Shown piece by piece: positions 31,864-44,382 of a stretch of 64,000 nucleotides of DNA. This DNA is from Choristoneura fumiferana (lineage: Eukaryota > Arthropoda > Insecta > Lepidoptera > Tortricidae), in NCBI RefSeq assembly GCF_025370935.1, contig NC_133496.1, forward strand, positions 8,430,646-8,494,645, written 5' to 3'. The stretch's first letter is position 1. Each line of letters begins with the position of its first letter. Both the position numbers and the translations under genes were made by a program. The notes beneath the pieces are model-generated. The model had not been told where the DNA came from and did not search any database. It saw only the letters and a program-made list of their open reading frames with translations.

Positions 31864-31963
31864 NNNNNNNNNNNNNNNNNNNNNNNNNNNNNNNNNNNNN
31901 NNNNNNNNNNNNNNNNNNNNNNNNNNNNNNNNNNNNNNNNNNNNNNNNNNNNNNNNNNNNNNN
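31864..31963. other. Assembly gap of 100 N
   Basis: Exactly 100 undetermined bases, a conventional placeholder for a gap of unknown size. The duplicated block ends and restarts at its two edges. Any ORF crossing it is meaningless. Confidence 0.99.
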
Positions 31964-32166
31964 GCGGTTGTGGTATGATACAGTGTACTGGGTAGTGACA
32001 TTTAAGCGTTTTTTCTTGTGAATGATTAAAATAATGATTAAAGTACATACTATTAACATTAACATTTTACCGAAGCTAGAGATGCGTGGAAGGAGTAAAA
32101 GGAGACCCTTTGCCCAGCAGTGGGACACTGAATCGGCTATTTAAAAAAAATGTACTGAAAGCATTA

Positions 32167-32235
32167 CTTACTCAGACTAGTGTTAGCACTGTAGTAAACG
32201 GAATTTATTGTTGATAACTTTATGTATATAGGTAT
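32167..32235 (-). promoter_or_regulatory. Orphan gene 1 promoter and exon 1 (second copy)
   Basis: Counterpart of 14270-14316. The donor GTAAGT follows GTGCTAACACTAGTCTGA on the minus strand, and the TATA-like stretch is about 59 nt upstream. No gene 1 body follows because the sequence enters the gap. Confidence 0.5.
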
Positions 32236-32261
32236 ATGTGATAACCAGGGTCAAGTGTCAA

Positions 32262-32349
32262 GTGTGTGCGTGTGCGTGTGCGTGTGCGTGTGCGTGTGCG
32301 TGTGCGTGTGCGCGTGCGTGTGTGGGTGCGTGTGCGTGTGCGTGTGCGT
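32262..32349. repeat. (GTGTGC)n microsatellite, second copy
   Basis: Same array as 14339-14421 with a different unit count. Confidence 0.9.
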
Positions 32350-32353
32350 CACG

Positions 32354-32398
32354 TATCAGTGACGGTGTCATATTCGTTGCTGTATTAGTTGCATTAGA
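32354..32398 (-). pseudogene. Relic of ommochrome-binding-like paralogue, second copy
   Basis: Same relic as 14425-14467. Here the extra T in TTAGTTGCATTAG keeps the register with gene 1 codons slightly longer. Confidence 0.7.
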
Positions 32399-34238
32399 GA
32401 TAGATTACAGTAAAAAAAAGTACAGTCAACAAAATAACTTGTTTTCAAAATTGCGTTTTTGCAAAAAAATAATTTTTAACACATTTAAATTACCTTCGCC
32501 ATGTTTCTATGTATGTAACGAAATCTTTGAACTTGATTTTCATCTTTGAACTTGATTTTCGCCCACATCTTAGTGCGGTATTGAGTAATCTGATGATTGA
32601 ACATGAAACTCGGCACTGGAATTTCGAATCAGAACACCGTACTTATTTTGTACGTAAGTGTTTGGGCTTGTTACTATATTCTTGGGGTGTACTTGGACCT
32701 AGAATATTATGAAGCATCTGGCAATGGAGCAGTCAGTCAGGTTTACTATTTAGTTTACCATTGAAGCGTGTTTCAAAATAGTTTTTTTAAACTATTTCCA
32801 CATTTAGGAATAAAGAGTGAGCTGCTTCTTCCAACAAGAACATTAAAAATCTTCAAAACTCTGCTTTGTAAACGCATCCACCATAACACTGACGGTGAAT
32901 ACCAGTAACGTTACTCCTGCCAGAGGAAGAAGGAAAGAAGAAAGAGAAAACTTTACGTGACAGATAAATGTGATGCAGTCTCTGTTTATTAAGGCAAAAC
33001 AAACAGAGAGCGTAACACAGATAAGTAGTTATATTTTGTAGTTTTGATAGACTAAGTAACATTTGACCTGCTGAATCGCGGAGGTAATTAAAAATAGACT
33101 AGGTATAACCGGCCAAGAGCGTGTCGGACAAGCCCAAAATAGGGTTCCGTAGCCATTACGAAAAAATTATACGTTATTAACACAATATGATATTACCGGG
33201 GTGAGAGCCAGGGGGAGGGAAGTTGTTGATATTAAAGTAAGTAATTCTTTATTTATTGATACCTATCTATTATAACTGTTATCCGGGACTTCATCTGCGA
33301 ATAATACGGTATTTGACTATTTTGTATATGTTTTGTAAATTAAAACTACACAATGCCTGTTAGCGAATAGAAAAACAATTTTTAAGCTACCTTTACAAAT
33401 AACAAAGTTATGAAGGTTTGAAATTCAAGATTAGACAGAGAAAGACATACTGGCAAGTGACGTCACACGCCAGTACCGCCATACTTGCTGCATAGAGAAA
33501 AGCGTTTGAGAAAGAGACAGGTATACATATAGATTTTTCAAAAAATCACTATAAATCCAATTTTCAACCGATTTAAATTTTCTCTTCGCTAAACACTATC
33601 TGTACATCTATATTTTCATAATAATATTAAGATATGGTAAAATCAGGAGTTGTCAAATACCGTATTAGTTTATTTATCCCGTGGAAATTGCAATTTTACG
33701 AAACAAAAAGTATCCTAGTTTAACGCAGGTTATAATTTATTCGTGTGCCAAATTTTATTCAAATCCGTTGTGCCGATTTCGCGTGATACTATAGTAATCC
33801 AAATAATATTACGCACGGTACATGCAGGCCGCTTCCAATCCCAACCGAAGCAACTGAAGGCAGGCTTATGTCCAACAGTGGACGTTCTGCGGCTGATACG
33901 ATGATGATGATGATTGATATTACAAATGACGCATGTTTGAATATTTGTTAGGTACTCAATTACGCAATAACATAATAATACAGCCAGCTTGAAACCCGTC
34001 CAGTCTTGGAAAAAAAAACAAATAAGCTAGGTACAATTGAGTTTATATCAAAAATATTTGAGCACGCTTCTACGCCGTTAACAATAGAGCCGTGTTCAGA
34101 TATTTTTGATCAAATTTTTGCTCACAAGTTTATGAACTCGACTGTACTAGGTATAAAGGGGAAATAAACACAAAGTACTCAAAAACGAGTATATTATAAC
34201 TAAATCAATCAAGATTTTCTTATTGAAGACATCACTTG

Positions 34239-35141
34239 TTAATTAGCTGCTTCTTCAATACGATGAATAACGCCACCTAACATGAAAACCCGGAAACTAA
34301 ATGCATAGAGTTTTTTATCTTTAGCGTAAAAGTGGACCAAACCAGGTTGCGGTGCCAGTGCTGTTAGAGAAACTTCTATTCTTTCGTGCGACCATACAAT
34401 ATTCTGATCGCCTTTTATAATATACATTGTTTTGTCAGCATACAACATAACACCTTGTTCACTGCCACGGGCTGGAGGCATCAATACGACTTCTTTCATA
34501 TTCGCAGGTAAACCTGTTATTTTTTTCGGGCTGCCTCCCGTTTCGAAATCAACTACATAGAATACTTTATCAGAATCATAGTAGTACAATTTGCCTTCAA
34601 AACCAAAAGCCATTTCTTGAACGTCTATCAGACCCGTTACTTTAACGCTGGACGTCGCATCTTCGTTGAGTTTGTAGACTTCATTATCATCGGTTAAATA
34701 GTAAATCGAATCGGTTTTGTTATTATATGCCAATTGACTAATACTATCAGTGACATTGCCATGCTTTGTTGCTGCCTTAATTGCACTATCGTACTTGTAA
34801 ATGCCGTCTTCAGCTCCAAAGTAAATTGTGTTCATTTTAGTTTCTATACCGTCTCTGCCGTTATCAAGTAACTTAGTAACGTTACCTCTATTGAACACAT
34901 ATAATCCTTTACTCATGACCTCGTCGTCTTTATAATCACCTTCAACGAAGAATAGAGTATACGGTTCTCTTTCGCCATTGAATTGGTTTAATGGGACAAA
35001 TATTCGGACGATGTCATGTTCACCAGTGTAAAGCAGATAGTCATCTTTGAAAAAATCTTCTTTCAGTACAATCTCATAATTATCTTCAGGGGCTGCAAAG
35101 CAGCCTGCCAGGAATGAGCAAACAATGACAGTTAGCAGCAT
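34239..35141 (-). CDS. Secreted ommochrome-binding-protein-like protein (gene 2')
   Basis: Encodes the same 300 residues as gene 2 (16224-17126), and I noticed no nucleotide difference across the coding region. The 3' splice site and the hairpin insertion with its 13-bp direct repeat (about 35150-35325) are also present. Upstream differences are small but include the TATA position: TATTAAG instead of TATAAAG on the minus strand near 35662. Identity this high beside intergenic changes of about one percent fits alleles or a very recent duplication. Function, signal peptide and fold are as described for gene 2. If the block is an assembly duplicate, this is not a separate gene. Confidence 0.8.
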   Translation of the reverse strand: MLLTVIVCSFLAGCFAAPEDNYEIVLKEDFFKDDYLLYTGEHDIVRIFVPLNQFNGEREPYTLFFVEGDYKDDEVMSKGLYVFNRGNVTKLLDNGRDGIETKMNTIYFGAEDGIYKYDSAIKAATKHGNVTDSISQLAYNNKTDSIYYLTDDNEVYKLNEDATSSVKVTGLIDVQEMAFGFEGKLYYYDSDKVFYVVDFETGGSPKKITGLPANMKEVVLMPPARGSEQGVMLYADKTMYIIKGDQNIVWSHERIEVSLTALAPQPGLVHFYAKDKKLYAFSFRVFMLGGVIHRIEEAAN

Positions 35142-35605
35142 TATTTCTGTAACAAGAAACATTTTGAACATGAAACTACCGTGAGACTCACTCATATTAA
35201 ATATATTGACCCGGATAACTCACGTCTTAAATCGCTTAGGGCTATACGGATTAGCCCGAAACATGTCGAGCTAAACTCGATTTAAGACGTGAGTTATCCG
35301 GGTCAATATATTTAACAAGAAACATGAAAAAATATACAAGCTGTTTTAAAATTTGTAATAAAGATTTCAGTAAGTACATGACTGGGTAAGTTAGTATTCA
35401 GTATTTATTTGTTGCAACATTTTTCACAAGAATTTTATTAAAATGATGCAAGCAATTTAAATTTAATTACATTAACTATATATAATTACTTTATTAGTTT
35501 GTCAATTGTATTTTGTGTCTTTTCTTTTACACAAAATAAAATATGCATGTAATTAGTTGATTGAAAAAATAACTGAAATTGGTGAATGAAAATTACGAAG
35601 AACAT

Positions 35606-35670
35606 AACTTACTCTCTCTGCTGTTAGCGCTTCAATTAGCATGAGTTTTTGGTGTTATCTTAATATTAAT
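35606..35670 (-). promoter_or_regulatory. Gene 2' first-exon donor with altered TATA box
   Basis: Same donor (GAGAGA|GTAAGT) as gene 2. The upstream box reads TATTAAG on the minus strand, where gene 2 has TATAAAG. Confidence 0.5.
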
Positions 35671-36054
35671 TTACATGTTTTGATAACGAAGTTCAAATGT
35701 CATGTTTGCTTATAATTTCCATAATTTTAAATGGCCACTATTCGAAAGGCTAACCTAAAGATAAACGGGATGAAATATCATGCTATCAAATAGTAAGAGC
35801 GGACGCAAAATATATGAAACAAGAATTACCCGTTCAAAAGTATTGTACACTAGTGTTTATCGCGGCTTCGCACGCGTAAACCATTAAAACCAACAGTTGA
35901 ATTGAAATTCCAGTATTTATAAATTCTCATTAGAATTATAATATATCGTGGATTTCATTAAAGTTGTATACACACCCGTGCCGAATTTCATAACTCAAAA
36001 CCCAGTGGTTGAAATTTCAACATTTTATTCGTATCTAGCGGGAATATCAGAATA

Positions 36055-36795
36055 AAACCGGTCAAGAACGTGTCGGACGCGCCCAAAATAGGGTTCCGTA
36101 GCCATTACGAAAAAAATAAGTAATATTTTCAAAGGATTTCGTATTTTATACGGAATCTTCCAAGTTTAGGTATATTTTATACCTTACTATTACTCTTAAA
36201 CTACTAATAATTCTCAAGCAATTCTGAATTTTTTCAAATTTTTCCGCCCACCTGTTTAGATTTTAGAGGGGGGAGGGACGCTCGATTTTAATGAAAATTT
36301 GCACTTTAAAGTTGAATATTTCGCAAACAAATAACTGAATCGAAAAATCGTCTTGGCAAACCCCTAATGGTTTCAAAAGACCTACACTCCCACTACATAC
36401 TATGGGAGGTACCCTAAAAAAATTTCATTTTATTTTTTTGTTGTACCATTTTGTCGGCATGATTTATATATAATATCCGTGCAAAATTACAGCTTTCTAG
36501 CATTGATAGCCCCTGAGCAAAGCCGCGGAAGGACGGACAGACAGACAGACAGATAGACAGACAGACATGCCGAAACTATAAGGGTTCCGTTTTTGCCATT
36601 TTGGCTCCGGAACCCTAATAAAAGTAGCTTATGTGTTATTTCAGATATCCAGCTATCTGGCATACCAAATTTCATCCAACCAAATCCAACCCGCCGTTTT
36701 ACCGTGAAGGAATAACAAACATACACATACTCTCACGCACACACACACGTGCGAGTACTCACAAACTTTTGCATTTATAATATTAGTAGGATTGT
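36055..36795. mobile_element. Nested repeats, second copy of 18030-18780
   Basis: CCGGCCAAGAGCGTGTCGGA-family repeat (36055-36620) followed by the reverse Helitron-like part. Confidence 0.6.
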
Positions 36796-37204
36796 ATGAA
36801 CTAAGACCAATTAAATTCTTTACACAGTGATTGCTGAGTAAATAAATAGATAAGTAAAATAAATATCATGGGACAAACTAAGCAAAGCTTGTATGGAGTA
36901 GAAAGACATTTTATTCTTGCTTAGCCCATGCCTTTTCATATTCCTTGAGTTAGCCACCTATAAACTCCATTCAGAACCCGGTCAAACAATTAGGTACAAC
37001 TGCACTACAAGCGCGCGACGAGGATTTCAATTTTAGATAAGTACGGGTAAAACTGGAGACGTATACTCACTCGTAATAGAGTTGTGTAATAATCTCGAAT
37101 TGCTATTACATGATATCCGGGAAGGGAAATTGCTCCACGTACCTCTTATTTTGATACTTTTACGGACGGAGCAATTATGACGGAAGATGCCTTTAATTTA
37201 CATT

Positions 37205-37989
37205 TCACACCTCTCCTTCAGAAAAGTAACTTTTCCTCCCTGACGAGAGGGAGCAAAGTGAAACTTTTCTGTTCAAGGCTTTTCTAAGTGTTTTATTGCA
37301 AATGCCATTTTTTTAAATTGATAATTGTAAAGACACGCCATTTTCTATGCTGGTTGTTCTTTAATAATAATTATAATTATTTTTCAAGTTTCTTAATGCT
37401 CGGTGTGAAAAGTTGAATGAGCCACTCGGGAGCAAAATTATTTTCATCTTGGGCGTTAACACTTGAATCCCTCATTACGCTCAGGATTCTACTTTAGAAT
37501 CCCTCGCTACGCTCAGGATTCTATTGTAAAATCCTTCGCTACATTCTAGATTCAATGTACGCCCTCAACGTAAATAAACCATAACTATTGTGTCACAAGG
37601 GAGCAAAATGGTTTATTTACGTTGGGGGCGTACATTGAATCTAGAATGTAGCGAAGGATTTTACAATAGAATCCTGAGCGTAGCGAGGGATTCTAAAGTA
37701 GAATCCTGAGCGTAATGAGGGATTCAAGTGTTAACGCCCAAGATGAACATAATTTTGCTCCCGAGTTGCTCATACAACTTTTCACACCGAGCATTAAGAA
37801 ACTTGAAAAAAACAAATTCCAAATATTATTAAAGAACAACCAGCATAGAAAATGGCGTGGCTTTACAATTATCAACTTCAAAAAATGGCATTTGCTATAA
37901 AACACTTAGAAAAGCCTTGAACAGAAAAGTTGCACTTTGCTCCCTCTCGTCAGGGAGGAAAAGTTACTTTTCTGAAGGAGAGGTGTGAA
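37205..37989. mobile_element. Large fold-back element, second copy
   Basis: Counterpart of 19191-19974 with the same 375-bp arms. A poly-T run at 38088-38103, just outside, is longer than in the first copy. Confidence 0.8.
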
Positions 37990-38336
37990 AATAACTATTT
38001 CACCTCAGCAGCTCAAAAAGGCTGATTTTGCTTTTAAACATCAGTGAGCAAAATGCGATTTTGCTCAGTCCGTGAGACAAAGTAACTTTTTTTTTTTTTT
38101 TTTAAATGCTGAAGACAGTGCTGGGTCCACTCTCTGAATTCCAAATATTTGAACTTGAGTTTGATCCGTCACTTTCACTTCAACATGAAAAAAGCGAGAG
38201 ATAGGATCAAACGAAACTAAGTTCGATAATCAAATTCTGTAGGCCTAAAAGAAACAAACAATATTAAACGTTCGGGTTCAGATACACATAACCGCAAAAT
38301 AAAAAAAACGTCTGTTATAGTATAGAATATCTTTTT

Positions 38337-38627
38337 TTATTCGACTGGATGGCAAACGAGCAAGTGGGTCTCCTGATGGTAGAGAGAGAGCAGAGATCAC
38401 CACCGCCCATAGGCACCTGCAACACTAGGGGGATTGCAGATGCGTTGCCAACCTAGAGGCCTAAGATGGGATACCTCAAGTGCCTGTCTTACTCTCCACG
38501 CTGAAACACAACTTACAGAGCAAGCACTGCCGCTTTACGGCTGGATTAGCGAGCAAGATGGTGGTAGCAATCCGGGCGGACCTTGCACAAGGTCCTACCA
38601 CCTGCAACTACACACTACTACACATTA
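38337..38627 (-). mobile_element. LINE 3' end, second copy
   Basis: Counterpart of 20322-20612. Confidence 0.6.
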
Positions 38628-38769
38628 CTACAGGGACTTCATATAGCACTTGTTCGAAGTAATTATTGTTGAAGTAAATTTTTGTTTCATTTTACGGTAG
38701 CGTTCATGTAGGAGATGCCTATGTCCAACAGTGGACGTCCCACAGCTGAAATGATCAAGTAACAAAACA

Positions 38770-40648
38770 GTTTTTTTTTCTAGGATCACGCTTGTCTTTA
38801 TCAATTCATCTGTCACAGCATTGCCCCGAATCTACTGGACTGATTTAACACAATTTATTATTGTCCAAAACGTGTTATAGGAATAATTTAATTTTGAATT
38901 TAGTGACATAACAAATAATTTATAGGTACTGGTACGTATCAAAATACATAAAGTTTAAAAAGCATAGTGGACCAAAATACATAATGGTAATTTGTTATAA
39001 TACATTTTTCTCAGAAATTAAAATCTTAACAGGATTGTTATAGGATAAATCTAACCTAGCCTAAACCAATCTTGTACGAGTAGATTACATGATCATAATA
39101 GTTTCTTAAAGTTTCACCGAAAATTATCTTATGTCAAATGAAATGACCATTATGTAATTCTTCCATTACTATATTTAAACTTTATTTATTTTGACATGTT
39201 CCCAATTATACCCTTCGTCAGAGTAGTGAGAACAGACTGACGCATTAACTATTTCGTTCTGTTTTCTTTTGAGATCCGAAACCCTAAATATTACAATCGA
39301 ATTGAAACCTGGCACTATTGTACCGTTTTTGTCAAACTTAAAACCTAAAATTGCTAAAAGTGGCTCCGAAGCGGTAACGTTTCGTGTGCTCTGCCTACCC
39401 CACTTGGGAATACAGGCGTGATGATTGTGTGTTGTTGTGTGTGTGTGAATTGAAACTCTCTTCCATGAATTCGGTTAAAATATATATATATATATATTTC
39501 ATATAAGACGGGAAAAACGAACTTGCGGGTAACCTGAATTTACAGAAATAGTAAACTCAATATTTGTATGTTGGCTTGTATAATATACACTTCTGTATCC
39601 GCTTGGAGTATTTATTTCCGGGGTTGCTGGCCGTTCTGTTATCAAAATAAGGTAAATAGGCTGAAAGATAAATTTATTTTCGTAATAGTTAAAATACATT
39701 TTCAATAGACATCAATTTTAGCAGACTCCATTCACACGTAAGACTTGCTATATATTTTGAGGCGTGGGAATATGGCAACATAAAAATTAAGTTACATGCA
39801 TCTGCCTTGAAGGTCAGTTCGTCAAATAGCTCATAGGATCGCTTTGCTGTCTGTCCGTCCATCAGCCTGTCAAGACCCTTTTTGTTAGGAACATGTACAG
39901 GTAAGTGTAAATAATTTTACATACCTACTCATGTCTACTACCCTTATGAGCATTGAAAATCAAAAATTTCTTAGTCAACAGAACTAACACAACTTTCTGA
40001 AAAATAAGTACAGGGTATGCTTGTATTGCAGTCAGGTTCACACAATTGATAGATACGATTTTCAAAATAAGGTAGTTCTGGACTCTCCTTACTCAGAATC
40101 ACGAGTATGTACTATTGATTAAGACGCAGAATGGTTTTTTTTTTCATACAGTTTACCTCTATATGGGTCGTTACGAAATGGACACATAAAATTATAATGG
40201 AAAATTGGGGACGTTTTTTTCCTCCTTCAAAATCAACAGTGCTCGTGACTCTAAGGAGAACCCAGGATTATCTTATTATGAAAAAAAAATGCCCAGCTAC
40301 CTCTTGCCAAACTTCTAAACTTCCTTTAGAAGACCTAGCAAGCTAAACTTTTCTTTTTTCTTTTAACCACAGGCTTCAATCATATAACCGAAACGTTGAC
40401 TGCATACTTAACTACGATACAGAAAATTCCGAAATATATTTTCGGAAGCTGAACAAGAGACGTAACAAATACCTTTGCGAAGTTTCTCGAAAATTGATTA
40501 ACCAGGACCATTCGGAGGAAACATATCGGATTTCAGTTTTGTTACCTGATACTTTGCTTCCTTTGAAACCTTATGGAATCGTGACAATGTAAGAAAATAT
40601 GCAAATGCGAGTCATTTTGAAAAGGATCATTCATCTCAGCTCTCAGGC
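38770..40648. other. No gene seen, second copy of 20750-22632
   Basis: Same AT-rich spacer. The (AT)n patch at 39480-39497 is longer here, and the retroposon at 22637 is missing at the corresponding junction (40655). Confidence 0.5.
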
Positions 40649-40652
40649 TATA

Positions 40653-40876
40653 TAAGTCCTACTATTGGGCACAGTTCTTTAATTCAGAATGAAAGGGCTT
40701 GGGCTCTCGTTGGCACACGGGCTTAGTGCGGACTGCAAACTATACACACACCATTTTATTTTTTGCAAATGTGTGGAAGTTTCATACATCACAAACTTTT
40801 AAAATGTGAATTTGCAAAATTTTCCAAAAACTCAAAGACGCCATAGATCAAACCAATAGGCCACCATGGCCTATAA
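40653..40876 (-). mobile_element. tRNA-derived SINE, reverse, second copy
   Basis: Counterpart of 22842-23062. Confidence 0.7.
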
Positions 40877-41405
40877 AAAGAACAGTACAAAATAACTCCA
40901 TAACTCGCAACTACCTACAACACTGCCAGAGGTGGTGCTAAAAGCTCCGAAGCAATCTAGTTAGTACTTCAGACAGACAAACAAACTAGAACATCTAGAC
41001 AATGCAAATCTGGGAGTAGTTGCCAATAATTCTACAGCCGTTTGGCACTGTAATCCCGGCCTGCTGAATACCGTTGGCAAAGACAACAAAATATGCGGAA
41101 GGGTGCCTCCTAACACAGGACGCTCGAGCCAAACAAAAATTGTTACGTAGAAATTGTTAATGAAAATAAATGATTTTTGTTTTGTTTTTGTTTGTTTGTT
41201 TAAAAGACGTGAAATTTCCACTTCGCTTCGCTTGCAGCCTTCTCCCGTGGTTTCAGATGCTTCAATTTAATTCGATAGTTGAATTAAAGTACCTAACGGG
41301 ATTTCAGTAATTTTCTACGGGAATTCTCAATACTTATCTACATAGAGGTCCTCATTTACGATGCTTGAAAATAACACTATTCACGTCAAATCACGTGTCT
41401 ACAAT

Positions 41406-41547
41406 GAGGGTTTTCACAGAGGTGAAATATTTTGACGTTTGCTCGTGATTGGTTAAAAAACTAAATGAGCCAATCGCAAGCAAACGTCAAAAGGACCTCA
41501 CGATACTAACGCCATCTAGCGATATTTCGCCTCTGTTAAAACCCTCC
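41406..41547. mobile_element. Hairpin MITE, second copy
   Basis: Counterpart of 23588-23729. Confidence 0.7.
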
Positions 41548-42004
41548 TTATTGATATAGGTGTCGCTCGGTGTGACGTCACGCGGAACTTTGAAGAAAGA
41601 AAGACATAAAATACATCAACACAACAACACTTTTGTTGTTTGACATTAGTACAATTAGACAACACCGTTGCGAATCGGATACTGACTCAGCATAATAATG
41701 AAGCATTAAAACACCAGCGCCGATTTTCCAGACAGCACCATCGGTGATCTCGGATCTCAATAAAGATATATAATAATATTCACTACCTTACCACTACTTA
41801 CCTTACCTTAATTACCTTTGCCTTTGCTTTTGCCTTTATACTTAACACTTTACTTTTATTTATGTAACCTTTTTGTTTTTCCTTTTTGTACAATAAAGAG
41901 TATAAACAAACAAACAAACAAACAAACACTATTAACTACTACATGAATAAATAATTTTCACCTCCTGTTCCGGTTCCGGTAGATAGCCGGGTGGAAAATT
42001 GCTT

Positions 42005-42600
42005 TTCACACCTCTCCTTCAGAAAAGTAACTATTCCTCCCTGACGAGAGGGAGCAAAGTGCCACTTTTCTGTTTAAGGCTTTTCTAAGTATTTTATTGC
42101 AAATGCCATTTTTTGAAGTTGATAATTATAAAACCACGCCAGTTTCTATACTGGTTATTCTTTAATAATATTTAGAATTAGTTTTTTTCAAGTTTCTTAA
42201 TGCTCGGTGTGAAAAGTTGTATTCATATTCATATTCATATTCATTTATTGCGATCATGCTCATTTGTACAATTATTGTAGACCTTAAAGTAAACATGCGA
42301 GTAGGTACATGAGGGTATCATCGTTAGGGCACTGCAATTTTCTTACATTCTAAATTGTTTATTAAATTTAAATTGTTTGATACATTATTTGTATGAGCCA
42401 CTCGGGGGTAAAATTATTTTCATCTTGGGCGTTAACACTTGAATCCCTCATTACGCTCAGGATTCTACTTTAGAATCCCTCGCTACGCTCAGGATTCTAT
42501 TGCAGAATCCTTCGCCACATTCTGGATTCAATTTACGCCCTCGCCGTAAATACACCATTTTGCTCCCTTGTGACACAAATAACTATTTCATCTCTAGGGT
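42005..42600 (-). mobile_element. Single fold-back arm with nested LINE tail, second copy
   Basis: Counterpart of 24180-24770. The ATTCAT tract has one more unit here. Confidence 0.6.
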
Positions 42601-42708
42601 GGAAAGTATTTTTTTTTTAATTTTTCACTTAGCCACGGAGTCGAACATAATTGAGTTACGTCAATGACACTATTTTTTCAGGTTTCAGCATGGCCATCTA
42701 GATGAACG

Positions 42709-42956
42709 TCGTGACCAAGGACCTTATATAAAACACTGGAGGTTGAACGCCGAACATCCGTTTGAAACAAGAAATTTGATCTTTATTACTTAACGAACAT
42801 ATTCCATCTGTTTCTTTAGTTGGGTTAAGAAAGAGATGGACGTTATTCGTGAAATGTGAAAGAAAGAGATGGAATATTTAAATAAGTAAAAAGGTCAAAC
42901 TTCCTCGTTCGGCGTTCAACCTCCAGTTTTGTAAATAAGCTCCTTGGTCGTGACCA
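42709..42956. mobile_element. Fold-back element, second copy
   Basis: Counterpart of 24877-25124 with the GGAGGTTGAACGCCGAAC arms. Confidence 0.65.
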
Positions 42957-44382
42957 ACTCGATTTTTTCTCGGCCGTGGCAAGTGGCCAGTCGAAAAGGT
43001 ACCGTTGGAGGTTGGATATAAGTAAATTCAATTTATTATTAGTAAATTTTTTTGTAGTACTGTACTTTCCTCACAGTCGAAATGAAAAGTAGTGTCTAAC
43101 TCGGGTGAAATTACCCATTTCCCCTCGAACTATTACTAGAAATATCTCGGTTGAAATTGGTCACTTTCCACCCTTGGTTATCAATCTACTATTGTAAACT
43201 ATGAAACATATTTATCCTGTGACTTTAAAAACATTAAATTATCTTTATTGTGTTGTATTCTGACGCTACCACTCCGAGACACTAGCTGCAGCCTCACCCA
43301 CGAGTATTAAGCCGGGACAGAGATGGAACTTCGACACTGTGCTGTCACTTAGACTGCAAATATATAATATTTCAGTACCAAATAGCCGTTACCCGCTACT
43401 TATCTGGCATTTAAATTGAAATTCCGGGAAATTGCAAAAAACTCCGTGAGAAAATTCCCCTCTTTTAATAGTGACAAAATGTGCATTATTTTAATTTGAA
43501 ATTAAAGATTTCACCTTGCATGAATTAAACAACTGCATCATCTATTTTAAGACTGACAATATGGATGTACCTACTAAATAAATAATGTTTATTTTGAAAC
43601 CACAATTTCATGATCGTCATAAAGTCTTAATGTAACAGCGAAATAATTACGATTAACATAATTTTTTTTTATTAAATAATACGTAAATGTAAGTGAAACT
43701 GAAAACTATTAAAATAATGATCACAATATAGTGGTTTTAATAATTATAATTATTTTTATTATCTTACAATTGAATAAAAGGAATGCTTCATCTTTAATCC
43801 ATTTACGTAATTTAAATTCAAATATACGCGCATAAAATAACTGTTATATGTTGTGTAATAATAAAGGCGTCTAGTTCAACTTAAATCATTATTTGAGCGC
43901 CAACAGTAGCGAAACCCAACCTGAATAAACAAACAAAGACAAATAACCAAGTTAGGAGTTAATTACAAGAAGATAAGTTTTGCCGCGTTAGCAGGCCAAA
44001 AACCGGGTAAGAAAATAAACACAACATTAATACAATAATAGCAACACACATTAATAGCAATTTTCCGGAAAAAATAAAGCAAGATTATTTTAAAACTCAG
44101 TTTATTATTATCATAACGTTGTTGATACTGCCGTTCATACCAATTACGTGAAGCTTAAATTATTTGCTAGATTATGTATGTGAAAATGTATGGGAAATGA
44201 GGGTTTTTGACATGCGAAATATTCCTAGATGGCGTTAACATCAAGAGGTCCGTTTGACGGCTTGTGAATAGCTCAATTAATACTAGATTGTTGCACCAAG
44301 CAGAAAGTTATTTATTATTGTACCGAGTACCGATTTGGACCCCGAGCGTTAGCGAGGGCTTTAAAAGGCACGAAGGCAATAT

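Noticed and set aside
31839..32128. ORFs running into undetermined residues
   Set aside because: They cross the 100-N gap.
32238..32549. Plus-strand ORF starting with a Cys/Ala/Arg repeat
   Set aside because: It reads through the (GTGTGC)n microsatellite and non-coding flank.
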